Of a stretch of DNA of 64,000 bases, positions 54,375-63,775 are shown piece after piece. The notes beneath the pieces were generated by a model that worked only from the letters and a program-made list of their open reading frames with translations, was not told the DNA's origin and did not search any database. Origin of the DNA: Pontibacter russatus (GTDB lineage Bacteria > Bacteroidota > Bacteroidia > Cytophagales > Hymenobacteraceae); assembly GCF_009931655.1 (NCBI RefSeq), contig NZ_CP047984.1, positions 2,064,501 through 2,128,500 of the forward strand. The letters run 5' to 3'. A program made the position numbers and the translations under genes. Each line of letters begins with the position of its first letter. Within the stretch, counting starts at the first letter, position 1.

Positions 54375-55253
54375 CTATTGTCCTGCAGCGTTTTCGGACA
54401 GTGTGAGGGATTTGAATTGCCTGGTCAGGTCCGTCAGGGATTTTTCCACACCCATGCGCTCCAGCGAGGAAGCGCCTACAAAGCCATGCGCGCCAGTGTT
54501 ATCCAAAACTACCCGCACATCCTCCGGCGTGTTTATTGGGCCGCCGTGGGTCAGGAAGAAGATATTGGGGTTTACTTCCCTGCCCGCCGAAATGATGCTG
54601 TTGGTACGCTCAATGGCTTCGTCCATGCTGCAGGTGGCCCCTACCACACCAATAGAACCGCCCACCGTTGTGCCCACATGGGCAATGATGGCATCAGCCC
54701 CTACCTCGGCCATCTGCCGGGCCTCCTCTGGTGAGGCCACATATACGATGGTGAACAGGTCCATCCTGCTGGCCAGCCGGATCATCTCCACCTCCTTGGC
54801 AAAGCCCATTCCGGTCTCTTCCAGCACCGCCCGAAAATGACCATCGACAATGGAATGCGTCGGGAAGTTGTTCACTCCCGAAAAGCCCATTTCCTTCACC
54901 TTCAACAAATGATGCCACATCCGGCGACGCGGGTCAGAACCGTGAACACCGCAAATAACGGGCACCTCTTCCACCACCGGCAGCACCTCGAACTCGCCAA
55001 TTTCCATGGCCACCGCGTTGGCGTCTCCGTATGCCATCAGGCCCGCCGTAGAGCCGTGCCCCGCCATCCGGAAACGCCCCGAGTTATATATGATGATGAG
55101 GTCAGCGCCGCCTTTCTCGATAAACTTAGCGCTGATGCCTGTACCGGCTCCGGCAGCGATAATAGCTTTCTGCTGATCCAGGGTAAGCTGCAAGCGGTCT
55201 CTGACTTCCTGTTTGGTATAGGGGTTTCCTTTACCTGTCCATGGGTTTGGCAT
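54375..55253 (-). CDS. Phosphoenolpyruvate-hydrolase-family TIM-barrel protein
   Basis: 292 aa. It matches the PEP-hydrolase/Tm-1 C-terminal-type TIM barrel: AAGAGTGISAKFIEKGGADL, YNSGRFRMAGHGSTAGLMAY, CGVHGSDPRRRMWHHLLKV, AHVGTTVGGSIGVVGATC and FLTHGGPINTPEDV. In plant Tm-1 a similar domain is fused behind a Tm-1-like ATP-binding domain; in many bacteria the two are separate genes. No signal peptide is seen, so it is cytosolic. The reaction is not known with certainty. It lies 65 bp after the stop of the truncated Tm-1-like gene on the same strand. Confidence 0.85.
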   Translation of the reverse strand: MPNPWTGKGNPYTKQEVRDRLQLTLDQQKAIIAAGAGTGISAKFIEKGGADLIIIYNSGRFRMAGHGSTAGLMAYGDANAVAMEIGEFEVLPVVEEVPVICGVHGSDPRRRMWHHLLKVKEMGFSGVNNFPTHSIVDGHFRAVLEETGMGFAKEVEMIRLASRMDLFTIVYVASPEEARQMAEVGADAIIAHVGTTVGGSIGVVGATCSMDEAIERTNSIISAGREVNPNIFFLTHGGPINTPEDVRVVLDNTGAHGFVGASSLERMGVEKSLTDLTRQFKSLTLSENAAGQ

Positions 55254-55318
55254 AGCTGTGAATTTTGAGTTATGGGTTATATGTGTCTAACTTATGTAAC
55301 GCCTGAAGCAGTTGCTTC

Positions 55319-55576
55319 TCATCGCTGCTTTTCCACTTTCGTCTTTTTTATCAAATCCAGCAACACCTGTACGGCTGTTTCGGAGAAAGCCCTGTCGTTG
55401 ATAAGTTCATCGGCCACTATATCTACCGGGATGTATGCCGTGGTGCCCATCACGCCGGTACTGACCGCCAGCACCTGTTCTCCCTGCGCCAGCAGGCGTT
55501 CGCGGAGAAAGGATAAGACTTCTCCCTTTGTGTCGAAACAGCCCAGCATTAAGATGGACTTGTGAGTGGAGGTCAT
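55319..55576 (-). pseudogene. Truncated Tm-1-like (UPF0261) gene
   Basis: 85 aa. It begins like Tm-1-like ATP-binding proteins (KSILMLGCFDTKGEVLSFLR, VLAVSTGVMGTTAYIPVDI) but stops at a point where relatives continue for about 300 more residues. There is no room for the rest: the next gene starts 65 bp downstream. The last part (LLDLIKKTKVEKQR) may be read-through of unrelated sequence. An internal deletion is the simplest explanation. If the short protein is made it would lack most of the nucleotide-binding fold. Confidence 0.65.
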
Positions 55577-55891
55577 GCTATATATGCGGTTTAACTGGCG
55601 CGTAAAATGGGGCTATGGCTTTTTAACCAATAGTCATTTGGTGCGTTCATGAGCTTCCCCGAAGCCTAAGCCGTGGCAAAAATGGTTTACGAATTTACAA
55701 ATTCTCCCAGTAATCCAGCGGATTGCTTAAAATTTGGCCCGTGGTGGAGGCTGTATAGGCTGATATACGTGATCGATATATGGAGTTGGAGGAGTGTGTG
55801 CTACCTGCATTGGTAAGCTGCTGCAATGCTTTAACAGCCACTTTGTAGGCGTAAAGCTATATATGGCTGTGGCGGCTGCGACGTGTTGCAA
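55577..55891. other. Gap without a recognised gene
   Basis: 315 bp between the TrpD-like stop and the truncated Tm-1-like start. I found no homology to the missing Tm-1-like part on either strand and no RNA gene. Confidence 0.4.
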
Positions 55892-57148
55892 TCAGGCGGT
55901 GGCAGGCCAGTTGCTCCTGAGCCATGCCAGCCCTTGCCCGTATAAGGCGGTGGCCAGGTTTACTCTTTTGTCAAAGTCTTCGTTCCCTGTAAATCCATTG
56001 CTGACGAACCGGCGGATAAGCTGCGCGTTTGCTTCCGCGGTTGGGTCCTGCACAATGGCATCCGCCCCGGCTCTGTAAGCGCTGAAAGCATCCTGCGAAG
56101 CCTCAAACGACTGTGTCATAAAAGCTCCGCCCTGCTGCCGTACAGCGCAGGTAATGCCGCTTGCTTTTGCGATAGATGGCGCCAAAGTGCCTTCAACCCC
56201 CCTTTTAAACACAATAACGCCTGAAAAGCCCGCCATGCCTGCCAGCGTGATCATCTTCTCGATATAGGTGATGTGAAATACAGAGGTGACGAGGATACGC
56301 GCTTTGCAGGGGTTCAGCACTTTTTCCAGGGTTGCCAGAAATGGGCGCTTGAAAATCAACCGTCGCCTGTCCACCCATTGGTCTAAGGCCGGAGAAAGCG
56401 CCTCCTGGTCCAGCGCCCACCCAAACTCAGGCGCGGGCTGTGCCAGGTCGCTGGCTTGCCGCATAAACCGCCCCGCCAGTTCGTGGTATATATCCCGCGT
56501 GTTCAGGGTATATTTGGGCCCCGCCGATCTGCCCATGGACACGACAACAGGGAAGCCCGCCTGCTGAAACACCCGCGCCAGTACAGGCGTGATCATATAG
56601 GAGTGTTCCACGCCGTCGAAAGGCTCCGCCAGCTGGATCAACGTTCCCTCCGCTGGCTGCGCGTCGCGAAAGCCGGGAGTATAGGTTGAGGCCGCCGCTT
56701 CCATCAGGCCCCGGTATTCCTCTTCCGTTTCGTAGCGCATCCGCAGCATGCTGGCCGCCATCCCCCGAAAGGTCTCCCCGGGTGCATCCGAGAAAAGGAA
56801 GCCGCCGAGCGTCCGAGCTTCTTCTGCGCTCAGGTATTGCTTGCTGAGCAATTTTACGCCAATCTCCCTCATGTCTGCGGGTGCGTCGGCACAGAGCGAG
56901 TCATAGATGAGCGATGCCTCCTTGCCGCTCCCATATAAGAGGCGCTGTTCTTCTTCCGTAGGTCCTTTCGCCAGCAACGAACCGTAGAAGGCACCCTTCT
57001 GGATCGGGATTCCCCCTCCTGCCGACAGGTAGGCTGAAATAGCTTCAATCTGGTCGGTGGGCAAAGGCTTGCTGCCATGCTTCCCGATGCCAATGACTTT
57101 GATGCCCTGTAGCAAGGGATTGTCGGGCATTGTGTAGGAGTTCTTCAT
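55892..57148 (-). CDS. TrpD-like phosphoribosyltransferase/nucleoside phosphorylase-fold protein
   Basis: 418 aa. The helical N-terminal domain (IEAISAYLSAGGGIPIQKGAFY) and the following FPVVVSMGRSAGPKYTLNT and ILVTSVFHITYIEKM segments resemble anthranilate phosphoribosyltransferase-like (glycosyltransferase family 3/TrpD2, YbiB-type) proteins. The GTGGD motif of true TrpD is not seen, so it is probably not a tryptophan enzyme. It is transcribed leftward before the truncated Tm-1-like and PEP-hydrolase-type genes, and the three may form a small pathway. The substrate is unknown. Confidence 0.65.
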   Translation of the reverse strand: MKNSYTMPDNPLLQGIKVIGIGKHGSKPLPTDQIEAISAYLSAGGGIPIQKGAFYGSLLAKGPTEEEQRLLYGSGKEASLIYDSLCADAPADMREIGVKLLSKQYLSAEEARTLGGFLFSDAPGETFRGMAASMLRMRYETEEEYRGLMEAAASTYTPGFRDAQPAEGTLIQLAEPFDGVEHSYMITPVLARVFQQAGFPVVVSMGRSAGPKYTLNTRDIYHELAGRFMRQASDLAQPAPEFGWALDQEALSPALDQWVDRRRLIFKRPFLATLEKVLNPCKARILVTSVFHITYIEKMITLAGMAGFSGVIVFKRGVEGTLAPSIAKASGITCAVRQQGGAFMTQSFEASQDAFSAYRAGADAIVQDPTAEANAQLIRRFVSNGFTGNEDFDKRVNLATALYGQGLAWLRSNWPATA

Positions 57149-57350
57149 ATATAAACGAATTAAGAGCGTGTAAAGGGGAACAGGGATTTGTCTAAAGCCT
57201 CTGTTGCCTTACTCTTATAACGCCCTGCATATGCCACAGCCAAGCCGGATATGAGGAATGAACCTCACTGCACCATACAGGTATTACGGGAGAAGAAGCC
57301 TGCAGTGCTACGCGACGCGCACAGCCCGCTCCCAAACTGGCTGATTAAAC

Positions 57351-57388
57351 AAAAAAAGCCCTGAGTATCATATAGATACTCAGGGCTT
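57351..57388 (-). terminator. Intrinsic terminator of ssrA
   Basis: A 14-bp perfect stem (AAGCCCTGAGTATC/GATACTCAGGGCTT) around a 5-nt loop is followed on the minus strand by a T-run. It lies 16 bp beyond the tmRNA 3' end. Confidence 0.9.
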
Positions 57389-57403
57389 CAAAATTATACT
57401 AAG

Positions 57404-57771
57404 TGGAGATGCAGGGATTCGAACCCTGGTCCAGACAAGGAAACCGTCGTGCCTTCTACATGCTTAGGCTTATTCAGATTGTCGGGAGCTTGCAAGTATA
57501 AGCCAGGCTTATGCGCACTCCTTAGATGCTTCAGTTTCGCCTGCGCATCGCATCACTGCACAGACTAGTAAATCGGATCGAAGCCTCGTATGTGCAGGCA
57601 GATTCACGAAACCCGCACGAGACTATGGCTAGTGCTTAATACCTAGATTAAGCAGCCATGGCGTAGTTAGATTCGCCATTTATTGTTTGAACGAATTTTT
57701 AACAGGTGGCACGTTCATCACCCGGCATGCTTACACGCAATCTGCGCAAGCTGTCAATTCCAGTCATCCCC
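57404..57771 (-). ncRNA. ssrA: tmRNA
   Basis: About 368 nt. The 5' end GGGGATGACTGGAATTGAC and the 3' end with T-arm GGTTCGAATCC and acceptor CATCTCCA pair as the tRNA(Ala)-like domain; the terminal CCA does not appear to be encoded. The tag reading frame at 57648-57677 is GGC GAA TCT AAC TAC GCC ATG GCT GCT TAA, giving the degradation tag GESNYAMAA. This fits the Bacteroidota pattern GE(T/S)NYALAA with Met for Leu. It rescues stalled ribosomes with SmpB. It stands alone, followed by its own terminator. Confidence 0.95.
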
Positions 57772-58049
57772 ATAAGTGAAAGAACGCCTTCCTGCCGCAT
57801 AATACTCAAGAAGCATGCCACAAAGATAAGAAATTTATCCGGAATTCCCTCCCTGTGGCTTCTATGAAACAGCGTTTGCTTCCGTAAGGTTTCATCCGGT
57901 TTATATATAGCCGCGCTGTCTGAACTGCCAGTATGCTGGTTATATAGGGCACAGCACACTTGCTCACTTATATATAAGGGGTATCGTACAACCGCCCTAT
58001 ATAAATAGCAGGCAAGAGCATTTATATATACCCTTGCCTGCCATTCAAT

Positions 58050-60413
58050 CTATTCCGTCCGGAGCGAGGTGACAGGGTTGGCGACAGCCGTGCGGATGGC
58101 GTGGAAGCTGAGCGTGAGCGTGGCGATGATGACCGTGGAGACAAAGGCCACCGCAAAAATCCACCAGCTCAACTCTGTCCGGTCAGCGAAGTCGTTCAGC
58201 CAGCCGCCCATCAGGTACCAGCCCAGCGGCAGGGCAATGAGGTTGGCAATCAGCACCAGCTTCAGGAAATCCTTGCTGAGCATAAACACGATGCCCGACA
58301 CAGAGGCACCCAGCACTTTCCGCACCCCAATCTCCTTGGTGCGCTGCTCAGCGGTGAACAGGGCCAGCCCGAACAGGCCGAGGCAGGAGATAAAGATGGC
58401 GATGCCGGCAAAGTAGTTGGTGAGCTTGCTGATGATGGCCTCGGAGCGGTACATCATCTCAAAATCGTCGTCCAGGAAGTGGTACTCGAACGGGTAAGCC
58501 GGGTTGTGCCGCTTCAGTATCTGCTCGATGGCGGCCAGCGCCTCCGTAGTCTTGCCCGGCGCAACCCGCGCGAAGACCAGGTTCTGGTCTTCCGGCAGCA
58601 GGCGCAGAATGAGCGGCTGCATGGTGCTGTGCATGGAGCGGGTGTGGAAGTCTTTCATCACCCCGATGATGTGGCCCCGGTTGCCCCACTCCAGCCACTC
58701 GCCCACCGGCTCCTCCAGTTGCATCAGGCGGGCGGCCTCCTCGTTCACAAGAAAAGCCGCCGTGTCCGTACCGTATTCTCTGGAGAAATCGCGCCCTTCT
58801 TTTATCTCAATGCCCATGGTCTCCAGGAAATCATAATCAACCGTCATCACGCTGAACAGGATATCGGCTGCCGGGTCTTTGCCCTTCCAATTGATGCCAC
58901 CCGTGGAGTTGCCCACCATCAGCGGGTTCTGGTTGGCGGAACTCACGGCCATAATGCCCGGCACATCCTCCAGTTCGCGTTTCACTATCTCATAGCGGCT
59001 GCGCAGTTCGCCTTCCAGCGGCATATACACCAGGTTCTCGCGGTCCATGCCGATGTTCTTGGTCCGGATGTAGTGCAGCTGCAGGTATACCACCAGGGTG
59101 CTGATGATGAGCAGCGCCGAAAGGATAAACTGGAACACCACCAGGCCCTTGCGGAAGACAGCCACGCGGTTTCCCAGCCGCACCGTGCCCTTCAGCACCA
59201 CCGCCGGCTTAAAAGACGAGAGGAAAAAGGCCGGGTAGCTCCCGGAAAAAAGGCCCGTGAGTACGGCCACACCCAGCAGCAGGAGCATCAGCTCCGGGTT
59301 CATCAGGTCGAGCTTGATGAACTTCCCGGTCAGGTCGTTAAACTGCGGGAGCAGCATGCCCGCCAGGTTCAGCGACAGGAAGAGCGCCAGGAAGGAAACG
59401 AGCATGGACTCCACCAGGAACTGGCGCACCAGGGCCGGTTTGCTGGCCCCGATGGCCTTGCGCACGCCTACTTCTTTGGCACGTTTCGCGGACCGGGCTG
59501 TGGCCAGGTTCATGAAGTTGATACAGGCAATCACAAGTATAAACACCGCCACAACAGAGAACAGGCGCACGTTCTCGATTCTGCCGCCGCCCACTTTCCC
59601 GTTGCGGAAGTCGCCGTGGAGGTACATGTCGCTGACCGCCTGCACAAACACCTCCGTCTCCGAGTCTTTGCTGTGGTTCATGATTATGGGCTTTACCTTC
59701 TCGTTGAGGGCGGCGATGTCGGTGCCGGGCTGCAGCAGCAGGAAGGTGCGCAGGGCGTTGCTGCCCCACTCCTTCAGCCAGTCGTTTCCGGGGCTGTTGA
59801 TCCAGTCATCCACCGGCATCACGTAATCGAACTGCATGGAGGAGTTCTTCGGCACGTCCTGCATCACGCCGGTCACTTTGTAGCTCTTGCTGTTGTCCAC
59901 TTTGAACATCTTCCCCATGGCCTCCTCCGGAGAGTCGAAAAACTGCCGTGCCACCGTCTCCGAAATCACCACAGAGTGCGGCTGCTGCAGCACCTGCGTG
60001 GAATCGCCGTACAGCAGCGGGAAAGAGAAGACCTCAAAAAACTCCGGGTCTGTATAACGGCCGTTCACTTTCAGCACTTTGTCATTGTGGGCGAAAAGCT
60101 GCTTCCACTCCCAGGTGGTGGAACGCACGGCATGTATCACCTCCGGAATTTCCTGCTCCAGCGCCTCAGCCAGCGGACCCGGCGTCGCGTCTATCATCAG
60201 GTCGTCAGCCCCGGGGTAATGCTGCACTTCCATCACCCGGTACAGTTGGTCCCCCTTCGCGTGGAACCTGTCGAAGCTCAGCTCATCCCGCACCCACAGC
60301 ATGATCAGGATGCTGCAGGTCAGGCCGAGGGCCAGGCCCGATATGTTGATGAGGGAGAATAGTTTGTGGCGCATCAGGTTGCGCCAGGCCATCTTGAGGT
60401 TGTTCTTTAACAT
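58050..60413 (-). CDS. FtsX/MacB-type ABC transporter permease
   Basis: 787 aa with the double MacB-periplasmic-core/FtsX layout common in Bacteroidota. The first membrane helix (SLINISGLALGLTCSILIML) is followed by a large periplasmic domain, three FtsX helices ending before AVLTGLFSGSYPAFFLSSFK, a second periplasmic domain, and the last FtsX block (IISKLTNYFAGIAIFISCLG, KEIGVRKVLGASVSGIVFM). It should work with a separate ATPase that is not in the window, and move lipoproteins, peptides or signals across the envelope. It is divergent from the response-regulator gene, whose system may control it. Confidence 0.9.
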   Translation of the reverse strand: MLKNNLKMAWRNLMRHKLFSLINISGLALGLTCSILIMLWVRDELSFDRFHAKGDQLYRVMEVQHYPGADDLMIDATPGPLAEALEQEIPEVIHAVRSTTWEWKQLFAHNDKVLKVNGRYTDPEFFEVFSFPLLYGDSTQVLQQPHSVVISETVARQFFDSPEEAMGKMFKVDNSKSYKVTGVMQDVPKNSSMQFDYVMPVDDWINSPGNDWLKEWGSNALRTFLLLQPGTDIAALNEKVKPIIMNHSKDSETEVFVQAVSDMYLHGDFRNGKVGGGRIENVRLFSVVAVFILVIACINFMNLATARSAKRAKEVGVRKAIGASKPALVRQFLVESMLVSFLALFLSLNLAGMLLPQFNDLTGKFIKLDLMNPELMLLLLGVAVLTGLFSGSYPAFFLSSFKPAVVLKGTVRLGNRVAVFRKGLVVFQFILSALLIISTLVVYLQLHYIRTKNIGMDRENLVYMPLEGELRSRYEIVKRELEDVPGIMAVSSANQNPLMVGNSTGGINWKGKDPAADILFSVMTVDYDFLETMGIEIKEGRDFSREYGTDTAAFLVNEEAARLMQLEEPVGEWLEWGNRGHIIGVMKDFHTRSMHSTMQPLILRLLPEDQNLVFARVAPGKTTEALAAIEQILKRHNPAYPFEYHFLDDDFEMMYRSEAIISKLTNYFAGIAIFISCLGLFGLALFTAEQRTKEIGVRKVLGASVSGIVFMLSKDFLKLVLIANLIALPLGWYLMGGWLNDFADRTELSWWIFAVAFVSTVIIATLTLSFHAIRTAVANPVTSLRTE

Positions 60414-60819
60414 AGTCGTAGGCGTTGTGCTGTTATATATAGTTCCGTTTCCTGCCGCTTATTCCGGAGCTGGGCGTTTCGGGAAAGCTACAAGAAATTT
60501 ATATGCCATTGTATTAACATGCTGATTATCAGCATATATAAACTTATCATCATCTTAGCAGTGTGCGCTTCCGATACACTTCTTTGCGCGACACCTGTGC
60601 GCTTGTGGTACAGCTTGTCTGAATCAGGATTTTCAGGATTAGAGGATGGGCAGGATGATGGTGGCTGATGAGGTAGAGACAATGCAGTGGCAGGTGAATT
60701 TCAAATAATCCGGATTATCAAAAAATCCTGTTCATCCTTTCCCATCCTGAAAATCCTGATTCAGACATTTTCACAGAATTAACTATATTCGTCTTGATAA
60801 ACAGGCACTGGAACGAAAA
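60414..60819. other. Divergent control region with an inverted repeat
   Basis: 406 bp between the permease and response-regulator starts. It holds the GAATCAGGATTTTCAGGAT inverted repeat (60617-60766). I looked for a sigma-54 promoter (TGGCA-N7-TGC type) before the permease and saw none that was convincing. Confidence 0.45.
60617..60766. repeat. Inverted repeat GTCTGAATCAGGATTTTCAG
   Basis: The left copy starts at 60617. The right copy ends at 60766 and is its reverse complement. The outer 23 bp (GTCTGAATCAGGATTTTCAG then GAT) are identical, and the inner AGGATG/CAGGAT units are similar. The form is that of a dispersed Bacteroidota intergenic repeat. Confidence 0.7.
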
Positions 60820-62202
60820 ATGGCCGCAGTAAAAAATGCCCGGGTACTGGTAGTGGACGACGAGAGCGATGTGCTCTTCGCCATCAAAATGCTGCTGAAA
60901 ACGGAAGTAAAGCAGGTGGTGACGGAGAAGAACCCGGAGAACCTGCTCCCGCTGATTGAGAGGGAGCAGTTCGACGTCATTTTCCTGGACATGAACTTCA
61001 AAAGCGCCCTGAACACCGGCAACGAAGGCCTTTTCTGGCTGAAGAAGATTCTGGGCAAAGATCCTGGGGCCATGGTGGTGCTGATTACCGCCTACGGCGA
61101 TGTGGAACTGGCGGTGCGGTCGCTGAAAGAGGGCGCTTTTGACTTCATTGTGAAACCCTGGCACAACGACAAACTCATCGAGACGCTCCACAACGCGCTG
61201 CAGGCCCGGCAGCATAAAGCCAAGGGTGGTAAAGCGGCCCCGACCCCTGCAAAGCCAGACGCAGGCTTTGAGATTCTGGGGGAGTCGGAGGCGCTTCGCG
61301 ACGTGCTTTATAAAATCGAGAAGATTGCCCCTACCGAGGCCAACGTGCTGATATTGGGCGAAAACGGAACCGGCAAAGAGCTGGTGGCGCGCGCCCTGCA
61401 CCAGAAATCTTTCCGGTCAGGCAAGCCCTTTATCAGCGTGGACATTGCCGCCCTCACAGATACCCTCTTTGAGAGTGAACTGTTCGGCTACAAAAAAGGC
61501 GCTTTTACCGACGCCAAAGAAGACCGCATGGGCCGATTTGAGGCGGCAAACGGCGGCACGCTGTTTTTGGATGAGATCGGGAACATATCCCCGGCCATGC
61601 AGGCCAAGCTGCTCACGGTGCTGCAAAACCGGCAGGTCATCCCGCTCGGCTCCAACACACCCGTTCCGGTAGACATCCGGCTTATCACCGCCACCAACGA
61701 GCCTATATATGAACTGGCGGCAAAAAACCAGTTCCGGAAAGACCTGATATACCGGATCAACACGGTGGAGATAACACTGCCCCCGCTGCGCGAGCGCCAC
61801 GGTGATGTGGAGTTGCTCGCCCGCCATTTTGCCGCCCATTATGCCGCCAAAAACCACAAGCCGGCGCCATCTTTTACGGAGGCCACGCTGCGGAAACTGA
61901 ACCAGCACAGCTGGCCCGGCAATATCCGGGAGTTGCAGCATGCCGTGGAGCGGGCCATTATTATGGCCGAGGACAACGTGCTGCAGCCGCAGGATTTCAG
62001 CTTCTCTAAAATGGAGGTGCCCGCTGCGCAGGATGCCACAGCCGTCTATATGTCCCACACTACCCTGCCGCTGCACGAGATAGAGCGCGAGACGATTCGC
62101 CGCGTCATCGAGAAAAACAAGGGCAACATCTCCAAATCGGCCAAAGAGCTTGGCCTTACCCGCACCGCCCTCTACCGCCGCCTGAACAAGCATGATATTT
62201 AA
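60820..62202 (+). CDS. NtrC-family sigma-54-dependent response regulator
   Basis: 460 aa. The receiver domain (about 1-125) has the acidic pair VVDDESD and the phosphoacceptor Asp57 (FDVIFLDMN). The AAA+ domain has Walker A GENGTGKELV, the sigma-54 contact loop GAFTDA (canonical GAFTGA) and FLDEIGN. The C terminus is a Fis-type HTH (GNISKSAKELGLTRTALYRR). It activates sigma-54 promoters after phosphorylation by the kinase encoded next. Its stop codon overlaps the kinase start by 11 bp. The divergent permease gene is a likely target (inference). Confidence 0.93.
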   Translation: MAAVKNARVLVVDDESDVLFAIKMLLKTEVKQVVTEKNPENLLPLIEREQFDVIFLDMNFKSALNTGNEGLFWLKKILGKDPGAMVVLITAYGDVELAVRSLKEGAFDFIVKPWHNDKLIETLHNALQARQHKAKGGKAAPTPAKPDAGFEILGESEALRDVLYKIEKIAPTEANVLILGENGTGKELVARALHQKSFRSGKPFISVDIAALTDTLFESELFGYKKGAFTDAKEDRMGRFEAANGGTLFLDEIGNISPAMQAKLLTVLQNRQVIPLGSNTPVPVDIRLITATNEPIYELAAKNQFRKDLIYRINTVEITLPPLRERHGDVELLARHFAAHYAAKNHKPAPSFTEATLRKLNQHSWPGNIRELQHAVERAIIMAEDNVLQPQDFSFSKMEVPAAQDATAVYMSHTTLPLHEIERETIRRVIEKNKGNISKSAKELGLTRTALYRRLNKHDI

Positions 62203-63553
62203 GCGCCTCGAGTTCGGGCTACTCGTCCGGTTTCTGCTGTTGCTGGGGATGATGTACCTCACGCTGCACTACCTGGTGCAGTTCACGTGGCTGCAGGTGG
62301 CATCTGGCGTGCTGGTGATGCTGGCGCAGGTGTGGGAACTGGCCAGGTATGTCACGCGAAGCAACAACGAGCTGGCGAAATTTCTGCAGGCCGTGAAGCA
62401 GCGCGACTTTTCGCAGCGCTTCAACGAGCACACCACCAATAGTTCGCTGCAGCAACTGCATCGCGCCTTCAACCTCATCAACGACACCTTCAAACAGCTG
62501 CACATCGAGAAAGAGGCGCAGTTTCAGTACATGCAGACCATCCTGCAGCTGATAGACACGGGCATTATGGCGGTGGAGGAGGAAACAGGTGAGGTGGAGT
62601 GGGCAAACGAGGCGCTGAAGAAGATACTGGGCCTTCCCTATCTGAAGAGTGTATCGGGTCTTGAACCGCGTTACCCGGTGCTATATGAGGCCGTGCAGCA
62701 GCTGCAGCCAAACGAGCACCGCCTCCTGAAGCTGAAGCTGCCGAACGGCACCTCACAGTTGCTGCTCTCAGCCTCGTCCTTCACGATGCAGCACCGCCAC
62801 CTGCTGCTAATTGCGGTAAAAAACGTGAGCGCCACCGTAGACGAAACGGAGACCGAGGCCTGGCAGAAGCTGCTGCGCGTGATGACGCACGAAATCATGA
62901 ACTCCGTGGCTCCCATCGCCTCGCTGGCCGACACGCTGGGCCGCCACCTGCAGCAGGAGCGCGAGCGGTATGTGCAGGAGCCCGACGCGGTTCCGGACCC
63001 GGAGCTGCTGGAAGATACAGAGCAGGGCATCGCCATCATCAAGAGACGAAGCGAAGGATTGTTGCGCTTCACGCACTTTTACCGCAACCTGAACAAGTCG
63101 CAGCAACTGCTGCTGACCACTGTGTATGTGCAGGAGCTGTTTAACAGCATCGACCGCCTGATGCGGCCACAGATGGAGGCGCAGGGCATCCTGTTTATAT
63201 GCCACCTCCAGCCCAAGGACCTCACCCTGAACGCCGACGTGACCCTGCTGGAACAGGTGCTCATCAACCTCCTCCTCAACGCCAGACGGGCCGTGCAGGG
63301 CAGGCCTCAGCCGCGCATCATCCTGGCGGCCCAGCTAACGGAGGGCAAAACCGTGATTGAGGTGGAGGACAATGGCAGCGGCATCCCGGAGGAACTTCTG
63401 GAAAGCATCTTCATTCCGTTCTTCACCTCGCACAAGGACGGCTCCGGCATTGGCCTCAGCCTTGCCAAGCACATCATGCTGCTGCACAAGGGAAGCATTC
63501 AGGTAGAAAGCCAGGAGGGCGTGGGCAGCGTCTTCAGGCTGGTGTTTCCGTAG
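62192..63553 (+). CDS. Sensor histidine kinase (NtrY-like)
   Basis: 453 aa. Two N-terminal membrane helices (about 8-25 and 30-47) are followed by a short linker and a PAS-like sensor (about 100-200; LQLIDTGIMAVEEETGEVEW). The dimerisation domain has the phosphoacceptor His in LRVMTHEIMNSVAPIASLAD. The ATPase domain shows the N box (EQVLINLLLNARRAV), G1 (VEDNGSGIPEE), F box and G2 (KDGSGIGLSLAKHI). It overlaps the regulator gene by 11 bp, so translation is coupled. The stimulus is unknown. Confidence 0.93.
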   Translation: MIFKRLEFGLLVRFLLLLGMMYLTLHYLVQFTWLQVASGVLVMLAQVWELARYVTRSNNELAKFLQAVKQRDFSQRFNEHTTNSSLQQLHRAFNLINDTFKQLHIEKEAQFQYMQTILQLIDTGIMAVEEETGEVEWANEALKKILGLPYLKSVSGLEPRYPVLYEAVQQLQPNEHRLLKLKLPNGTSQLLLSASSFTMQHRHLLLIAVKNVSATVDETETEAWQKLLRVMTHEIMNSVAPIASLADTLGRHLQQERERYVQEPDAVPDPELLEDTEQGIAIIKRRSEGLLRFTHFYRNLNKSQQLLLTTVYVQELFNSIDRLMRPQMEAQGILFICHLQPKDLTLNADVTLLEQVLINLLLNARRAVQGRPQPRIILAAQLTEGKTVIEVEDNGSGIPEELLESIFIPFFTSHKDGSGIGLSLAKHIMLLHKGSIQVESQEGVGSVFRLVFP

Positions 63554-63574
63554 AGACGCAATATTTTGCGTCTC
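63553..63574. repeat. GAGACGCAA-TATT-TTGCGTCTC hairpin
   Basis: A 9-bp perfect stem begins at the kinase stop codon region. A degraded second copy is visible near 63628 (AACGCAGTATTTTGCGCATC). It is a REP-like dispersed palindrome. It may also help end transcription of the kinase gene, although there is no T-run. Confidence 0.55.
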
Positions 63575-63775
63575 CCTACCTCGGTTCAGACGCTCGCGGG
63601 ACCTTCGAACACCGCGAGGTCATTCGAAACGCAGTATTTTGCGCATCTAATGTCACGAATAACAGGAAAGGGGTCCGTGCCTCTTCATCCTTTCGCTGCC
63701 CTTAACCATTGTGCGTTGCTTTCGTTGACAGATAAATACAATCCAGAATCTATATATCACCAAATCAGCAGCGTC

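Noticed and set aside
57699..57959. 86-codon minus-strand frame
   Set aside because: Its 3' part overlaps the tmRNA 5' domain; the frame is incidental.
58101..60362. 753-codon open frame on the plus strand
   Set aside because: It lies exactly antisense to the well-supported FtsX/MacB permease and is His/Gln/Val-rich without domains, as expected for a shadow frame in GC-rich DNA.
60414..60500. Possible sigma-54 promoter before the permease (TGGCAT...TTG)
   Set aside because: The spacing between the GG and GC elements is wrong for sigma-54.
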